From Acorus gramineus (Eukaryota; Streptophyta; Magnoliopsida; Acorales; Acoraceae): DNA of 64,000 nucleotides. The stretch covers positions 14,735,779 to 14,799,778 of the forward strand of contig CM060847.1 of assembly GCA_030737835.1 (NCBI GenBank). Direction: 5' to 3'. Position numbers and translations under genes: made by a program. This document shows, one piece after another, positions 45,034-62,038 of the stretch. The notes under the pieces are model-generated. The model worked only from the letters and a program-made list of their open reading frames with translations. It was not told the DNA's origin and searched no databases. Each line of letters begins with the position of its first letter. Position 1 is the first letter of the stretch.

Positions 45034-48000
45034 ATGAGCACGACGAGACCGGTGAATCGGAGGGAGGGACCTTGGGGGATTCCAGAAGGGGAGGATCAGA
45101 AGCCTCGCGCGCACCGTTGCAACGATCGGGTTGAGGATGTCATCCAGGTCAGATTTTCATTTTCGTTTTTCTTTCAAACTCGTTTTGTTGCAATTCAATT
45201 GGGTAATGTTTGATTGGTGGGGTTGAATCTTTTTTTTGTTGATGCGAAACAATGTCTATGAATTCAGGGAGTGGTTTGTGAGTAGGTTTGGGTAGCATAG
45301 CAATTGTTGGATCTGTAATCTCGGTTGATGATGGCATCGCTCAGTGTTAGCTGTTAGCTCGAGTTGCGAATGCTCTCTTGGCATCAAAGCAGAGAAGACT
45401 GAAAACAAACACACAAATGCACAATCACACAGAGAAGATTTATGTGGTTTCCATGGAGAAGGAAAGAATTTTCACTGTTTTTTCTAGATATGTGGTGGGG
45501 CTACAAATCGGATTCTCTATCTCAAAAACCCTAGGGTTGCCTTTGAATGATATGAGAAATTCTAACTTTATATAACCCAATACATGATCACAATGTTCTC
45601 ACACATTAAAAAAAAAAAAGGTTAGAATTTTCATTCATGTGAAAAAATATCCATGCGCATAAACATTGCATACTGTCTGCATTGATTCAACCATGGGGTA
45701 ATTAATATTTCGACCATGGGAGGACTTAGTTGCCGCAGTTGTTCCTAGGTAATCCATAAACCAGAATGCAAGACATAAACCCACCAACAACATTGTTTGA
45801 TGATCTTCCATTGTTAGGTGTAAAATGCTTTACAGCACCAACTCTGCCTCAGCGACTCCAATTCTATCTTTTTAATGGACTTCACATCTAAAAAAAATGG
45901 GAGAAGATGTTCTTATAACTGTGACACGTGAAGGTTGGTGATATTGATGAAAAAAGATGAGGAACATCTAGTGCTTCTTAATAAAGGTGAAGTTCTATAA
46001 TATCCTTTGGAAGAAATGATGGATGGTATATTTTCTGAGCTAGATCACTCGAAGCATGAAATTTTGGCTAGTGATTCAAGCACACTTGTTTTTTTATAAC
46101 AGGGCATCACTCTGTCCTTGAAAAATCATTTCTTTTAGCTGATAGTATATGCTTTTTAATTTAAAATGTTATCCAGTTAATTTAAAAGGTTAGAATTTTC
46201 ATTCATGTGAAAAAATATCCATGCGCATAAACATTGCATACTGTCTACATTGATTCAACCATGGGGTAATTAATATTTCGACCATGGGAGGACTTAGTTG
46301 CCGCAGTTGTTCCTAGGTAATCCATAAACCAGAATGCAAGACATAAACCCACCAACAACATTGTTTGATGATCTTCCATTGTTAGGTGTAAAATGCTATA
46401 GAGCACCAACTCTGCCCTGGCGACTCCAATTCTATCTTTTTATTGGACTTTACATCTCAAAAAAAGAAGAAGAGAGAAGATGTTCTTATAACTGTGGCAC
46501 GTGAAGGTTGGTGATATTGATGGAAAAAGATGTGGAACATCTAGTGCTTCTCGGTAAAGGTGAAGTTCTATGATATCTTTTGGAAGAAATGATGGATGGG
46601 ATGGGATTTTCTGAGCTAGATCACTTGAAGCATGAAATTTTGGAGAGTGATTCGAGCATACTTGTTTTTTATAACGGGGCATCACTCTGTCCTTGAAAAT
46701 CATATCTTTTAGCTGATAGATTATATACTTTTTAATTTAACATGTCATCCAGTTGATTGAAAATGATTGAATGACTTGGATCTCCTAACAGAGAAAGAAT
46801 CAGATAATATTGAAACAGAGATAATGATGGTCCTATATATAAGTAACCATTTTGTGTACATTGGTGAATAAAAATCTCATAAATATTAATTTAGCAATTT
46901 TCGTATTTATATCATGATTGGTTGGTTAGATAACAAGATGATTATTAGTTTGAATAACATGAATTAGATATTCTTTTGTAAACACAAATTTAAAGGGATG
47001 GGGGGTCGCCTTGTTATCAAAAATTGGGATGGCCCTATCACTTGCCAATTTTTATGTCAATCTTTTAATTTTTTAGAGATATCACATTGTACTTGATCTG
47101 GAGTAGAACATTGATGTGGCTTTCTTATTGCAATTGACTACCAAGGTGGTCAGTCAGATCATGCTTATCAAATCAAAGATTTAGACTTTAAAAGGGTATG
47201 GATGTGTACCAGTTTGCTGATGAATTGCCAGAAGATGAATGTCGAATATTAAATGACACTTATTCTTATCCTGTTTAAATTGTTGTGTAAGATTAGGAGT
47301 GTTGGAGTCTTGGCGTTGACTTACCCACCTGTTTGTTGGCGATTATTCGAAAGAATTTTCTGTGGGGACCTGGACAAACAGGTGGAGGTAGCTTTCCCAG
47401 CTCGACCGTAAGGTCAACCACGGGAGAATCCCTCCGATATAAAAAAAAAAAAAAAAAACAGCTAAACCAATAAGGTACTATACCACCCACTAGCTGGCCT
47501 CAATCAAGAACCACGTGGCAGGTCCTCCACCATCCTTTGGATTTTGGCATCAAATTGATTACCATTGTAAAACTGTGTCAATATTTCTGTGAGTTCTTTT
47601 AGATTCTTTGAAATATGCTCCATAAACAACCCCATTGTGCCGAAATAATGCTGTTTCGGTTTCTGCATGGGTTTGTTCATTCTAATTTGAGGCCAAATGA
47701 TCTGTTTTGGTCAAGACTTTCAATATCCGGTCTCTGCCTGTTTTACTTGTGCGCTGTTGCAAAGCATTGTGCATTTCCTTACTGTAAGACAAGACATCAG
47801 AACATTCAGTTGGTGCGTGGAAAGCTGGAAACTCATCTTCTTGGGTGCCATAACCTTGTACCTCACATTGAGTCCAATTAGATCAGAACAATGTGAGATC
47901 ATTATCTATTGTTTAGAAGGATATATCTGACGATCTGACGCAAGCTTGTCTAAAATTGATGGAGTGCTTTCTCAATACATATTCTGATAATCTGAGATTG

Positions 48001-48626
48001 CTCGTCTCACCTCATCTTGTACACCACACAATGCATACTATCTTGAGAGACTATTGTTAATTATATCTAGAGAAAATTCAGGCTTTCAGGTTTGACACAA
48101 CCTCAATCTATCTTCAAATTATCACATATGTCCATTTTTACTTGCCATGATTAAGTTTGATATCCTACACACGACCCCATGGCATTTCAATAAGTATAAT
48201 CATTTTAGATTTTTCACTAATATTATATCTAGCAGAAACAATCCTCAATAATATATAGCACTTCTTTACAAGGTCTGGGCAGAAAAATCTATATAACTTT
48301 GTTTAATTTTCTCTAATATTTGACATCAATCAATATGATGTAGGCCGCTTTTGAAGGGAATCCATTCAAGACAGTCCCAGGTCCTTTCAAGCTTTTCTGG
48401 CAATGCATGAGATCGAAGCCTGGGTAAGTGCCACTGTTGCGTAGAGAAAAAAAAACCCCACTCCATTGTGTATGTAAATGTGAAACACAGTATGATATTA
48501 TACATATATAGTTACTTTCCTTTAATTCTTTGCTTGCTCTGCAGGGAGGAACCAACAGAACCATTCACTTACTTGCAGCTTGATCCTCCGAAGAGAGAAG
48601 AACCCATGCTCGAGAGCGACACATAA
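45034..48626 (+). CDS. small protein of unknown function, 91 aa
   Basis: Three exons, 45034-45147, 48344-48423 and 48545-48626, join in phase. The product starts MSTTRPVNRREGPWGIPEGE, continues HRCNDRVEDVIQAAFEGNPF and KTVPGPFKLFWQCMRSKPGE, and ends TYLQLDPPKREEPMLESDT. It is hydrophilic, has no signal peptide or membrane segment, two cysteines and a proline-rich C-terminal third. I do not recognise a named family and infer no function. The exon model is supported by clean GT-AG sites (GTCAGA/TAG, GTAAGT/GCAG), a frame kept over all junctions, and a codon pattern unlike the surrounding AT-rich DNA. The first intron is 3.2 kb and carries a 568-bp tandem duplication and a SINE-like insertion. 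An extra exon in that intron cannot be excluded. Confidence 0.72.
45355..45615. repeat. possible copia LTR remnant in intron 1 of the 91-aa gene
   Basis: Contains CACACAGAGAAGATTTATGT followed by GGTTTCCATGGAG, a phrase type common in plant copia LTRs. No ends or duplication were found. Confidence 0.3.
45619..46740. repeat. 568-bp direct tandem duplication
   Basis: The segment beginning GGTTAGAATTTTCATTCATG at 45619 recurs at 46187 and both copies run on through CCAGAATGCAAGACATAAAC and beyond with few changes. It lies in intron 1 of the 91-aa gene. Confidence 0.88.
47310..47458 (+). mobile_element. SINE-like retroposon family S2, copy B
   Basis: Starts TTGGCGTTGACTTACC, includes AGCTCGACCGTAAGGTCAAC, and ends CCCTCCGATAT plus about 18 A. 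No clear target duplication for this copy. Confidence 0.65.
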
Positions 48627-49892
48627 AAACTATTAGTGGCCTACAAAACATTCTAGTGAACAACCAGTATCAGATTTTACTTGGATTTTCCAGTCATGAG
48701 TTTATTTTTTGGTACCTTTGGAGAAAAACCGCAAACTTCTTCGTCCTTATTCTGAATAAGCAGATACTTCAGTTATCCTTAGCCTAGTTCAACTGCTGCT
48801 CCTCATATGTTATCAGATTTGTTGTGGCATAATGTTATTATTTGAAATCCAAATTCTATGGTTGCTTGTATCTTCATATGTTTTCCTCTCCATGTAATGC
48901 TGTAGCATGTGAAATCACTGGACGTTGTGTGACTGATTTGGAGTGAAATTTATTCTTGACATAGATCCATTTTGTATATTTAGAGAAATCATATTGAATT
49001 TTTTTTTAAAAAAATCTCTTGAGATTATTTTCAGCAGTTTTAAATGGATAGAATATATTTAGAATATTTTTTAAAATTTGACAGAAAACTAACTCAGAGC
49101 TTAAATCTTTATCCATGAAAAAATATAGGAGGTTACATGGATTTTAGAAAAATGAAGGGTCAATTTGGATATTCATAAACCTTAAGGGGGTTATATATAT
49201 TTTTTCTTAGGTGGTTTTAGAAAAAACAAGGAGGGATATGGATATCAATGAACTTGAGGGGACTTTATGCATTTTTCTCATCCGTTTTTTTCATCTTTTA
49301 ATTGAGGATGATTTGAAAGGACTCACTCCTACTTGGTCAACTGGTTTTAATTTATTGACTTTTTTTAAGGGCATTGATGCACTAAATTATTATTGCAGTC
49401 CGCATCTTTCTCAAATTTGATATATTAGCTTAGGCTAAAAAATGCATTTCACTCATTTGAGTATATATTTTATTTTATATATATTTTTTTATAAAGATAT
49501 GTATTATACTTTCATAAGATTCAAAACTAGTAAAGGGTTACATAAAAAAAACTTGCAGGAATGATCATATCTAACATATATACCCCTGAAAAAATCTCAT
49601 ATTATCAAACTACCCTTGATCATTTAACATTTTCAACAATACTCCTCAATAATGTTTAAATTATACAGTCATTGAGAAATATTCATATAAAAAAATTTAA
49701 ATTTTTGCAAGAATACACTGAGAAGGACATTCATAAATAATTTAATCATTTTTAGGGGTATTGGTGGTAACAGAGTTTTATGAGGATATTTTGACAATAT
49801 AATGTTTTTGAGAGTTATGTATGCAAAGAGCCAAAAAATAATAAAATATGAGGCCTCTCAATACGCAAGTAAAACCTGAAAAATGTTGGAAC
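48627..49892. other. 3' region of the 91-aa gene and intergenic DNA
   Basis: The 3' UTR probably extends to about 48970. After that AT-rich DNA with a fragment like the foldback element at 34021-34510 (about 49120-49280). No gene is seen. Confidence 0.4.
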
Positions 49893-49898
49893 CACGTG
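49893..49898 (+). promoter_or_regulatory. G-box upstream of the beta-glucosidase gene
   Basis: CACGTG, about 20 bp before the TATA box; a known bZIP/bHLH binding site in plants. Confidence 0.5.
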
Positions 49899-49913
49899 CA
49901 TCCCGTGTCACAG

Positions 49914-49920
49914 TATATAT
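49914..49920 (+). promoter_or_regulatory. TATA box of the beta-glucosidase gene
   Basis: TATATAT, 79 bp before the ATG, implying a leader of about 50 bases. Confidence 0.6.
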
Positions 49921-49998
49921 TTGCAAGATTGCATATAAAAAGCTATGTAACATCTCTCTCTCAACACCAACCCAGTTATACAAGTGATTCATTCTCCA

Positions 49999-54445
<4,447 letters not shown>

Positions 54446-54638
54446 AAAGCAGATGACTAAGCTTCAAGGAGGATTGTGCAAGGCTCGCACCATGAAAGCT
54501 CCGGAGAAGCTAGAGAGGCAAATACATTAGAGCAGGATTTGTTATATATAAGTTTCAATACTGATGTTAGAGCAGGATTTCAGAAGCATGCAACTTTAGT
54601 AGATCAGATGATTAGAAATCAATTACTTGTTATCTGGT

Positions 54639-54644
54639 AATAAA
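54639..54644 (+). terminator. possible polyadenylation signal of the beta-glucosidase gene
   Basis: AATAAA, 194 bp after the stop codon, followed by T-rich sequence. Confidence 0.4.
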
Positions 54645-54863
54645 AACATAGAAATGAAAAAAAAATAGTTTTTTTGTTTGTAATGTTATCATATGATAAA
54701 AAACAAATCAGATGGTGATGAAAGAAAGAAAACAAAGTGGCATTGTATGCAAAAAAAATTTATCATGGAAGAAAATGTGGAACCCAATTTTAAGTTTTTA
54801 ACATCTTTTGACAGAGAGAACACACCTAACAAGACATGATCCTTCCCACGAGCGAAAGACTAA

Positions 54864-55338
54864 GGTAGCATTTGAAACACGTTTGAAAAAGAGCTTTTCA
54901 CTTAAAACTATTTTTAAATTTAGATCCCAGAAAGCAGATATTTTTTAGATTCTTGAATTTCTTTTAATGTTTATAAATAAAAGCTATTTTGAGCCTTTTT
55001 AAAAAAATGAGAAGAATCTAGGGTTAGTTTGACAATGGGATAAGTATTAGGATAAGAAAATAAATGTGGGATAGGTGAGCGGAGGGAACAACTTATCCCA
55101 TTGGGTTTAAAAAATAATCACGATAAAATGCGGTCAGTTGATTTTTTTTCCACTCAAACTCTGGAATAACATTTATTTCCGTCTTTTGTCTTCATTCTAA
55201 AATAAAGACAAAATTAATATATTTTTTTATCCTTTAAAATTAAGATTACTTATTTTTGAAACCTTAACCTCGAAAACATCGGTTTGGGTTAAGTTGATTC
55301 CTGTAAACAAAACATGTTTTCAAAGTTCAAACGCTACC
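54864..55338. mobile_element. PIF/Harbinger-type MITE, TAA target duplication
   Basis: The left end GGTAGCATTTGAAAC and the complement of the right end GGTAGCGTTTGAAC pair well; TAA lies on both sides (54861-54863, 55339-55341). Another insertion-like piece (TAGGGTTAGTTTGACAATGG) lies inside. Confidence 0.78.
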
Positions 55339-55802
55339 TAAGATTTAGAATCTGCATTGTGTTTAAAAACTGAGTTTTTTGTATTATCATCTCCACCATG
55401 GATGACCGGCCTCTTATAAAAAAGGCAACACTCTCCATTATCCCATGAAATCTGACAAGCTTGGAGAGCAATTACAACACCTGGTCATCAAAAAAGCATT
55501 CATTGAAATCAAAATTAGACAAGAACAGTCCACGATGCAAAAAGAATCCATACAAGGTCAGATTTTTCAGATACCCAGATGTGGAAATCAAATGAATACT
55601 GTGTAAAAGGACAGAAACATGCAGAAAACAATACATAACACACTCCACGGAGAGGGAAAGAGAGCGTACACGTTGGTTGAATCGTTGTCGTCGTTGTTGG
55701 GGGTGGTGATGAGAGAGGTTTTCGAGGCACTCAAAGTGCGAGAAAACGAGAAGGGACAGACAGACTCCATGAATCTAGTAAGGACAGATTGAAGAGCGAC
55801 GA

Positions 55803-56097
55803 GTTGAACCCAATCCAACCCCAAATTTGGGCGGGTAGGGGTTGGGTTCTTGGGTTGAATCCGAGCCTGAAACCGAGCAATTCGAATTTAATCTGGTTTA
55901 AGTTTGGATCGAGGGTTTTGGTAACCGAACTAATTGGAATCCGAAATTTTTATATCCAAAGTAAAATGTTTGAAATAAAATTGTCATTTTTTAATAGCTA
56001 TGATAAAATTTAAATGTCCAATTTATTTTTATGTAATTTTTTCAAAGTTGGATTCGGGTTGAACTCTAACCTGATTTAACCCGTCTAAGTTGTACTC
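55803..56097. repeat. GGGTTGGGTT-rich hAT-like fragment
   Basis: Starts near GTTGAACCCAATCCAACCCC and ends near CCCGTCTAAGTTGTACTCCTA; the same compositional pattern as 39166-39589, with AT-rich centre. Ends only partly match. Confidence 0.5.
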
Positions 56098-56099
56098 CT

Positions 56100-58400
56100 A
56101 AATAATATTTGGTGCGATGTGGGTGGTTAGGTCGGCCCGGCCCGGCCCAGTCCAATCATCAATATATTTTTATATCCATTTTCAATTTCATGTACCTCAT
56201 GCACCTCATTATGTCTTTAATTACACTAAAAAGTTATATCCTTTGTTAAGTTTTTTACCTTTTTATATATTTTTAATAAATAAGTTAATATAATTTATTG
56301 TATTATATAATATATTTATTATTAGATGAGATATACTATTTTCAGAAAATTAAACCCGTGTAATCTATAAATAGGGTCAGAAAAGAGATCGGATATGATG
56401 TTGCACATTATAAAAAGAAAAATGATATGTTTAGCCTAGTTTGTAGTATTCTAAAAAGTGTTTGAAAAATGTTAGGCTCACTCCCGTTTTCAGTCCCAAA
56501 TGTACTCCATATTTATTTTAAATTTTTAAAAAATATTATACATTATCTAGTGAATATATATTTTTATAAAGATTAAATATATACTTCAATGATTTTATTC
56601 ACTCATTTATATAAAAATATAACAAGGTATACGTCTTGTTGTAATGAATGCAGATAATTAACTAAGATATTAAGAAGATATCATATTATAAAAAAGATGG
56701 TGGGTAACAGTGTCCAAATTGTTTTTGGTAGATTGATGCATCTTACTGATTTATTATTGAAACATCACAAATCATACTTTTCTTTCATAAAAGTTGATAA
56801 ACATTGTCTGAGTTGGTGAGGCCTTTATATTTTTTTATACAAAGAGACCTTGGTGATCACACTTATAAAAAAGTAATCAAACCACTAAGGACCATGAAAA
56901 GCCAGGCTGCTTCTTAATGAAGTTAGAAAGGAACTTTAAAGGGCACGAAATGCACTAAACATTTAAAAATGATCACAACTTTGTTCCTTCAACACAATTT
57001 TATACATAGATTGGCTTTATTAAGCTTTTGCAAAGAATACTATAGAAAAAATAAAAAATGGTTATGTTGACATTGCAGATGCTGAAATGATTTCATTTAA
57101 ATGATTAGTCGGCTAACCATTCTATTATAACCCTTAAATATCTATCACCCATAACTTTAGAGGTTCATCTGTATCCAGAGCATTAGAAATAAGGGTCATG
57201 AAACCTGAACAACCAGTCCAAAGAGTTATAAGAACTTAAACAGGAGAGCTTATAGACATACTAGTCCCTAAAGAGACTAATACTATTTTTGTCTTCTTCC
57301 TACACTCGACATGGTTTGAACCCACGACAAGGGGGAGGGTATCCCTACCACCACGCCAAGGCGTGTTGGGACTATTTGTGAAAATATGAACTATTTGTCA
57401 AACTACTATTGAAAATCATTGTTGATTTGTAAAAATGTGGATACAGTCAAACACTCAATAAGTCATGTAAACAAATGTAATTTAAATAGTTGATAGGTTC
57501 AAAAAAATCATTAGAGGGGATAATGTGAATCTCATAGTCCAGTCTCACATTGGACTAAATATTTGATACAGAGTGGTGGCCAATGCGTTTCTGGAGCGAT
57601 TGGACCATAAGAGGCGAGCTCATTTTTTTATTATATTCTATCATTAAAATCACTAAATATACAAAAAGTTAATTATGATAATAACTCACTATTCTTTTTT
57701 CATAAATATCAAAATTGATTGCCATCAATTCTAATTAATTTGTATGATCTAATTAATTCATAGAATCACGAATTAAGTAGCCAACATATTCATTTAATAT
57801 TTTTCATTTTTTTGTAAATTTTGTAATCAGATTTAGTGAGATTTCTAATTGGGTTTAATGAAGTTAATATTAATTGGGTTTAATGAAGTCAATATTATAA
57901 GCAGAACTTGTAGTCTCCTAACATATCATCTTTTTATCAATGATCTTATAGTTTATTCCAATTTTGTTCTCCTTTTATAATTGTTTAACGTAAATGGGAT
58001 CTATTTATCATTTTGTTTCTCTATTAATATTTGAAGTTTGATCTAAAATAACATATCCCTTGAGAACAATCTTTTTATATAGACAAGAGCTCATAAAAGA
58101 ACTTTTTATCTCTCACATCCATCTATATAGACAGTCTGTTAGTATCTTTTAGGATAATTGATTCTTGAAGAGTCAATTATACAAAAGCATAATCCAACCA
58201 TTATAATCCAAAAGGCACCTAAGATATTGGATTGAAACCTCACTTGCCATATAAAAAATCCTCAATGACAAAGCTTTAAATCAACCCCATCTGTATGTTT
58301 TGAAGTGCAAACTTTTTGTTGGCTATGTACAAGTGACTCTGATTTTTCATGTGTGTGTACCAAAAAAAAAAAAAAAACAGGGGAAGTAGAAGAAGTTAAT
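56100..58400. other. AT-rich intergenic region with LTR remnant
   Basis: No gene is seen. At about 57540-57980 the order AATTGATTGCCATCAATTCT, CATAGAATCA, AGAACTTGTAGTCT, TTTTTATCAATGAT parallels the LTR at 37120-37290 and marks a decayed relative. A 26-bp unit TTGGGTTTAATGAAGT is repeated in tandem at about 57849-57892. Confidence 0.5.
57289..57370 (-). mobile_element. short tRNA-derived SINE fragment
   Basis: On the minus strand: box A TGGCGTGGTGG and box B GGGTTCAAACC; ACTATTT flanks both ends (57282-57288 and 57371-57377). Only about 80 bp long. Confidence 0.55.
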
Positions 58401-58409
58401 GAAGAAAAA

Positions 58410-60547
58410 CTAGAAATCAATGATGGGCTCTCCAATGGTTAAGTTCCTCTCTACGGTCCACGGCAAGTCGAAGAGCCTGGCTGTGATGAACTTGAAGATC
58501 TTGTTCACATTGATGTTGTGGGTCGTGCTCGAGAAGAAGAGGGTCGCGTTCATCGCGTGAGCGTATGATCTCGCCTGCATCGAATTCATGATGTTTCATG
58601 TTCAGTTTGAGCTTTCTAAAAAACATGTCCGGTACTGCTTGTCAATGGTGTCTGGATAACAAGAGGACACACAAAACTGAATTCTTGCAACTGCTTTTCA
58701 TGACTATTATTTGTGACCAAAGTGATCCATGGAATCTTGAATTAGCATTGCCCGTTTTGTGCTTCATTGGACTCGTAGCTTTAAAATGCATCTTGGTGTG
58801 TAAAAATTGTGTTCACGGGCATGAGTCTGATTAAATTTTGGCTAACCCAACACAACACCTCTTCAACTGATCAACACATGGCAACCATCCCCATTGTGTT
58901 TGTACCTAACCCATCTCACAGTGGACAGACTCTGATATCAGATGTAACACCTTGAGCTTACAAATAAAGATAGGCCTATGTGGGGGTGAGTGATAAGGTG
59001 GGAGCATGCACCCAGTATGAAAAGAATAGTTTGTACTTATACGTGAACACAAACTCTCATTCATCAATACATGGTTTAGTCACCAACTGGTACACCTAAG
59101 GAAAAGCGTGGACCACTAATCTGTTTAACTCTCTCTTCACAACAAAAGTGATCTGTCCCACCCATCAATCCAAAGTTAGATGCAACAAAGATGAACCCAT
59201 CAACTGATAAAAAAATAAATAAATAAAAGACAATTTTTTTTAAAAAAGTCACAAGTTGCAGAGTCACAATCCAAATTGGGCAAGAAAGAGAATAAACTCT
59301 TTTGGAGCACTTTAACCTCTCTTTATCATTGGGTGGTGGAAGAAGAAGAAGAAGAAGAAGAAGAAAAGTTGGAATAGCCAAAGCTGTCCATGGACCACTT
59401 GAAGTGAATTAAAACCACTCGTTTTGTGACACTTTTTTATTGGATAATTCAACAACAATTCTATTTTAAGCAGAAATGGATTCAGATTTAGAATTACCTG
59501 ACTCACAATTTCCCATTGCATGTCAAGAGGCAACTGAACAAAATCATCAAACTTTGTTCCAATTAAAACAGGAATAGCTGTCTGAAACATTCAGCAAGAA
59601 CAACAAAAACCATGGTAAGAACTAAAGATTCATGTTATCATCCAATCAAAGAAAGTGTCACATTTGATCAAAACATTACCTGATTCCATTTTCTTGCCTG
59701 TCGATACCAACCGATGACACTGCAACCATAAAACTCACATATCTCAATCCAATCCATCAAAACAAAACATAATTTCATCGAATTCACTCTACGAACCTAT
59801 TAAGCGTGCATCGACTCGTAAGATCAAACATGATTAGTATTGCTGCTGCATCTTTACAAGCTATAGGTACATGATCCAAGAACTGATGATCACCTGCGCA
59901 AATCAAAACAATACCCATATCTTAAAGAAAATCGAATAACATAATCCAAGCGAAACCAATCAAGAATTACCTCCAACATCCCAAATACTAAACGCGATGC
60001 GCGCGCCTTTAACAAAGAATATCTTATCCATCAAATTCAACCCAGACATCTGCAGACACCTCTGCTCCTCCACATCCCCAACATACTTAATCTTCACCAA
60101 AAACAACAAAATTCAATAAAAAAAACAACAAAATTCATCCAACCCAAACTCCCAAAACGAATAAAAATCACAACCCATACTAACCATGAAACTAGTCTTC
60201 CCAATCCTGCAGTCCCCAAGGAGGCTAACCTTCAACGTAACCAAGTCATGGTCCGTATGAACATCAGAGGAGACGCGATGATTGTCAACTAAAGCGGATG
60301 GGTTGTCGAAGGAGGGGCAAGAGTGGCTGAGCCTTCTATAACGCATAGAGGCTTTGCAGGTGGAGCAGGCGAGAATCCGGTCCCATAGGAGGCGAAAGAA
60401 GCGGCGGAAGATGGAGACTCGCTCGAGGAGGCTCCTCTTCACATTGAATTGTATCTGCCTTAGCTTTCTATGAAGCACCACTTGTTGTTGTTGTTGGTTT
60501 TGGTTTTGTTGTTGTTGTTGTTGATGTGGGTGGTGTTGGTTATTCAT
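58410..60547 (-). CDS. SGP: SGP/Spg1-like small GTPase
   Basis: Exons on the minus strand are 60547-60185, 60091-59971, 59893-59797, 59719-59680, 59581-59498 and 58574-58410, giving 289 aa, about the size of Arabidopsis SGP1/SGP2. A poly-Gln N-terminus (residues 9-22) and a basic linker precede the GTPase fold. The P-loop is GDCRIGKTSF (111-120), the switch II region SIWDVGG replaces the Ras DTAGQ, and the guanine-specificity motif reads TKFDD in place of NKxD. The C-terminus ends ERNLTIGEPIIDF without a prenylation cysteine. The yeast relatives Spg1/Tem1 trigger septum formation and mitotic exit with a MAP4K-type kinase; that role in plants is inferred from family. The exon 2 acceptor (GTGAAG|ATTAAG) was chosen because it keeps the KYVGD motif in frame. 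Confidence 0.93.
58800..59070 (-). mobile_element. LTR-retrotransposon remnant in SGP intron 5
   Basis: On the minus strand an LTR-like end TCAAGGTGTTACA is followed by TCTGATATCAGAGTC, close to the tRNA-iMet primer-binding site. No coding region was found. Confidence 0.45.
59339..59364. repeat. (GAA)n microsatellite in SGP intron 5
   Basis: About eight GAA units on the plus strand. Confidence 0.8.
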
Positions 60548-60599
60548 GTTATGATGTGTTGTTATATTTGGGGGGTCTCTGCTCCGGGAGGTTCTCTGG

Positions 60600-61277
60600 C
60601 CATGTAAAAAAATTGGAGGGAGGAGAGACTGTTTTGGTAGGAAATGAAGACTGAATTGTTTGTTGTTATTTTTGGGTGTCCCTTGTATTGCTCAATTGTT
60701 GTTGTTTTTTTTATATAAAAAAATAAATAAATAAAAACAGGGGAGACTGTTTTGTTGGTTAATATTGACGAGCACTCTTGTTTTTATCAAAAGTCAAGTC
60801 CAAGTTGCCGGCGCTTTGTGTACGTGGGGGGGTCTAATTTTTAACCGTTTAAAAGGGTTTGTATTTTTTTATACTTATTTATTTATTTTAAATAAAATGG
60901 ATTGCACAGTTAGGCAGTTTTTACATTTACACGAAGTTATTTATGTAATCGTACAACTAAATAGTTTTAATGTAACAACTTCTTACAGAGATATTTTAGA
61001 TAAATACTACCCAAAAAATGCAATTTCCAAAAATTGGTGGGGTGGGGGGGTTGAGTTTTTTTGTAGAATCATTTTTAAAACTCATATTTCTATAAAATTA
61101 GTTTTGCAATCGCGCAACCAAACACACACTTGATATCCGTATACTGAGATTGCATTTGGAAACAAATTTTACAAAATAATTTTTTTTTAAAATGGTTTTT
61201 ACAAATTTGTTTTCATGAAATATAATTTTGTTATATTCCTAATAAGCTGTTATTTATAATTAAGAAAACTATTTTTT
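60600..61277. other. SGP upstream and intergenic region
   Basis: T-rich sequence with no gene. An open frame at 60765-61133 has no family features and a base composition like the surrounding DNA. Confidence 0.45.
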
Positions 61278-61413
61278 TTATTGGTGCTGACTTACCTTTC
61301 TGTGTGTGGGCAAAAATTAAAATTTTTTTTGTAGAACAAGAGCACACAGGTAGATGTAGCCTACCCAGTTCAACAGAAAGGTGTGCTACAGGAAGTCCCT
61401 CTGATATATATAA
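61278..61413 (+). mobile_element. SINE-like retroposon family S2, copy C
   Basis: Starts near TTGGTGCTGACTTACC and ends GTCCCTCTGATATATAT. A 13-bp duplication AAAACTATTTTTT flanks it (61265-61277 and 61414-61426), which defines the family as a target-primed retroposon. Confidence 0.75.
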
Positions 61414-62038
61414 AAAACTATTTTTTATTTTCTTTAGAAGTTGAGACTGATGAAGTGTTTGGAAACGAGTTTGAATTATCTGATTTCTATAAAAGCAGAA
61501 TTTCTAAAAATTGTTTAAACATGTTTCAAAACATAACCTAAATATTTGAATTCTGAAATTTTTTTATTTTGAAAAGAATATAAATATTTTTCAAATAATT
61601 TACATTCCTAAACATTAATACTAACCGGAGTCGGTGGACATATTCAGAAAGAGAGAGATGGTGTAATGAAAAAAATATATATGAGCCTCCAATCAAGGCT
61701 TAAATGTTTCTTGACTCTTCTGGGGATCTATAAATAGAATGCAAGGGTAACTAAATTTTGAAGATTATAATTAATGGACAAAATTATTGAATTTGGAGAG
61801 TATATAATACAATTACATATAATTTTACAATATGTATATTCAAATATTAGATAATTTTAATTTTTCATATACAGATTTGGAGTAACTGATACGCTTACGA
61901 TGGTGGGAAATTTTTTTTGAGTTGGGTGTACCAGAAAGAGTGGGACACTGAAAAGGGTTCCCCAATGAGACCTGGCATTGTTTATTTATTTATACATACA
62001 TATAGATTGGCAGCACATATATATGGATGTGATTAATA

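Noticed and set aside
47615-47930. Overlapping plus-strand frames of 88 and 77 codons as extra exons of the 91-aa gene
   Set aside because: No family features, poor splice sites, and the 91-aa model joins in frame without them.
55588-55770. Minus-strand frame starting MESVCPFSFSRTLSASKT, possible first exon of a gene
   Set aside because: Acceptable start region, but no downstream exon or family match, and a hAT-like fragment lies only 30 bp upstream; left unassigned.
57300-57365. Functional tRNA gene
   Set aside because: Box A and B exist, but no cloverleaf with acceptor stem can be formed and a short direct repeat flanks it, so it is a SINE fragment.
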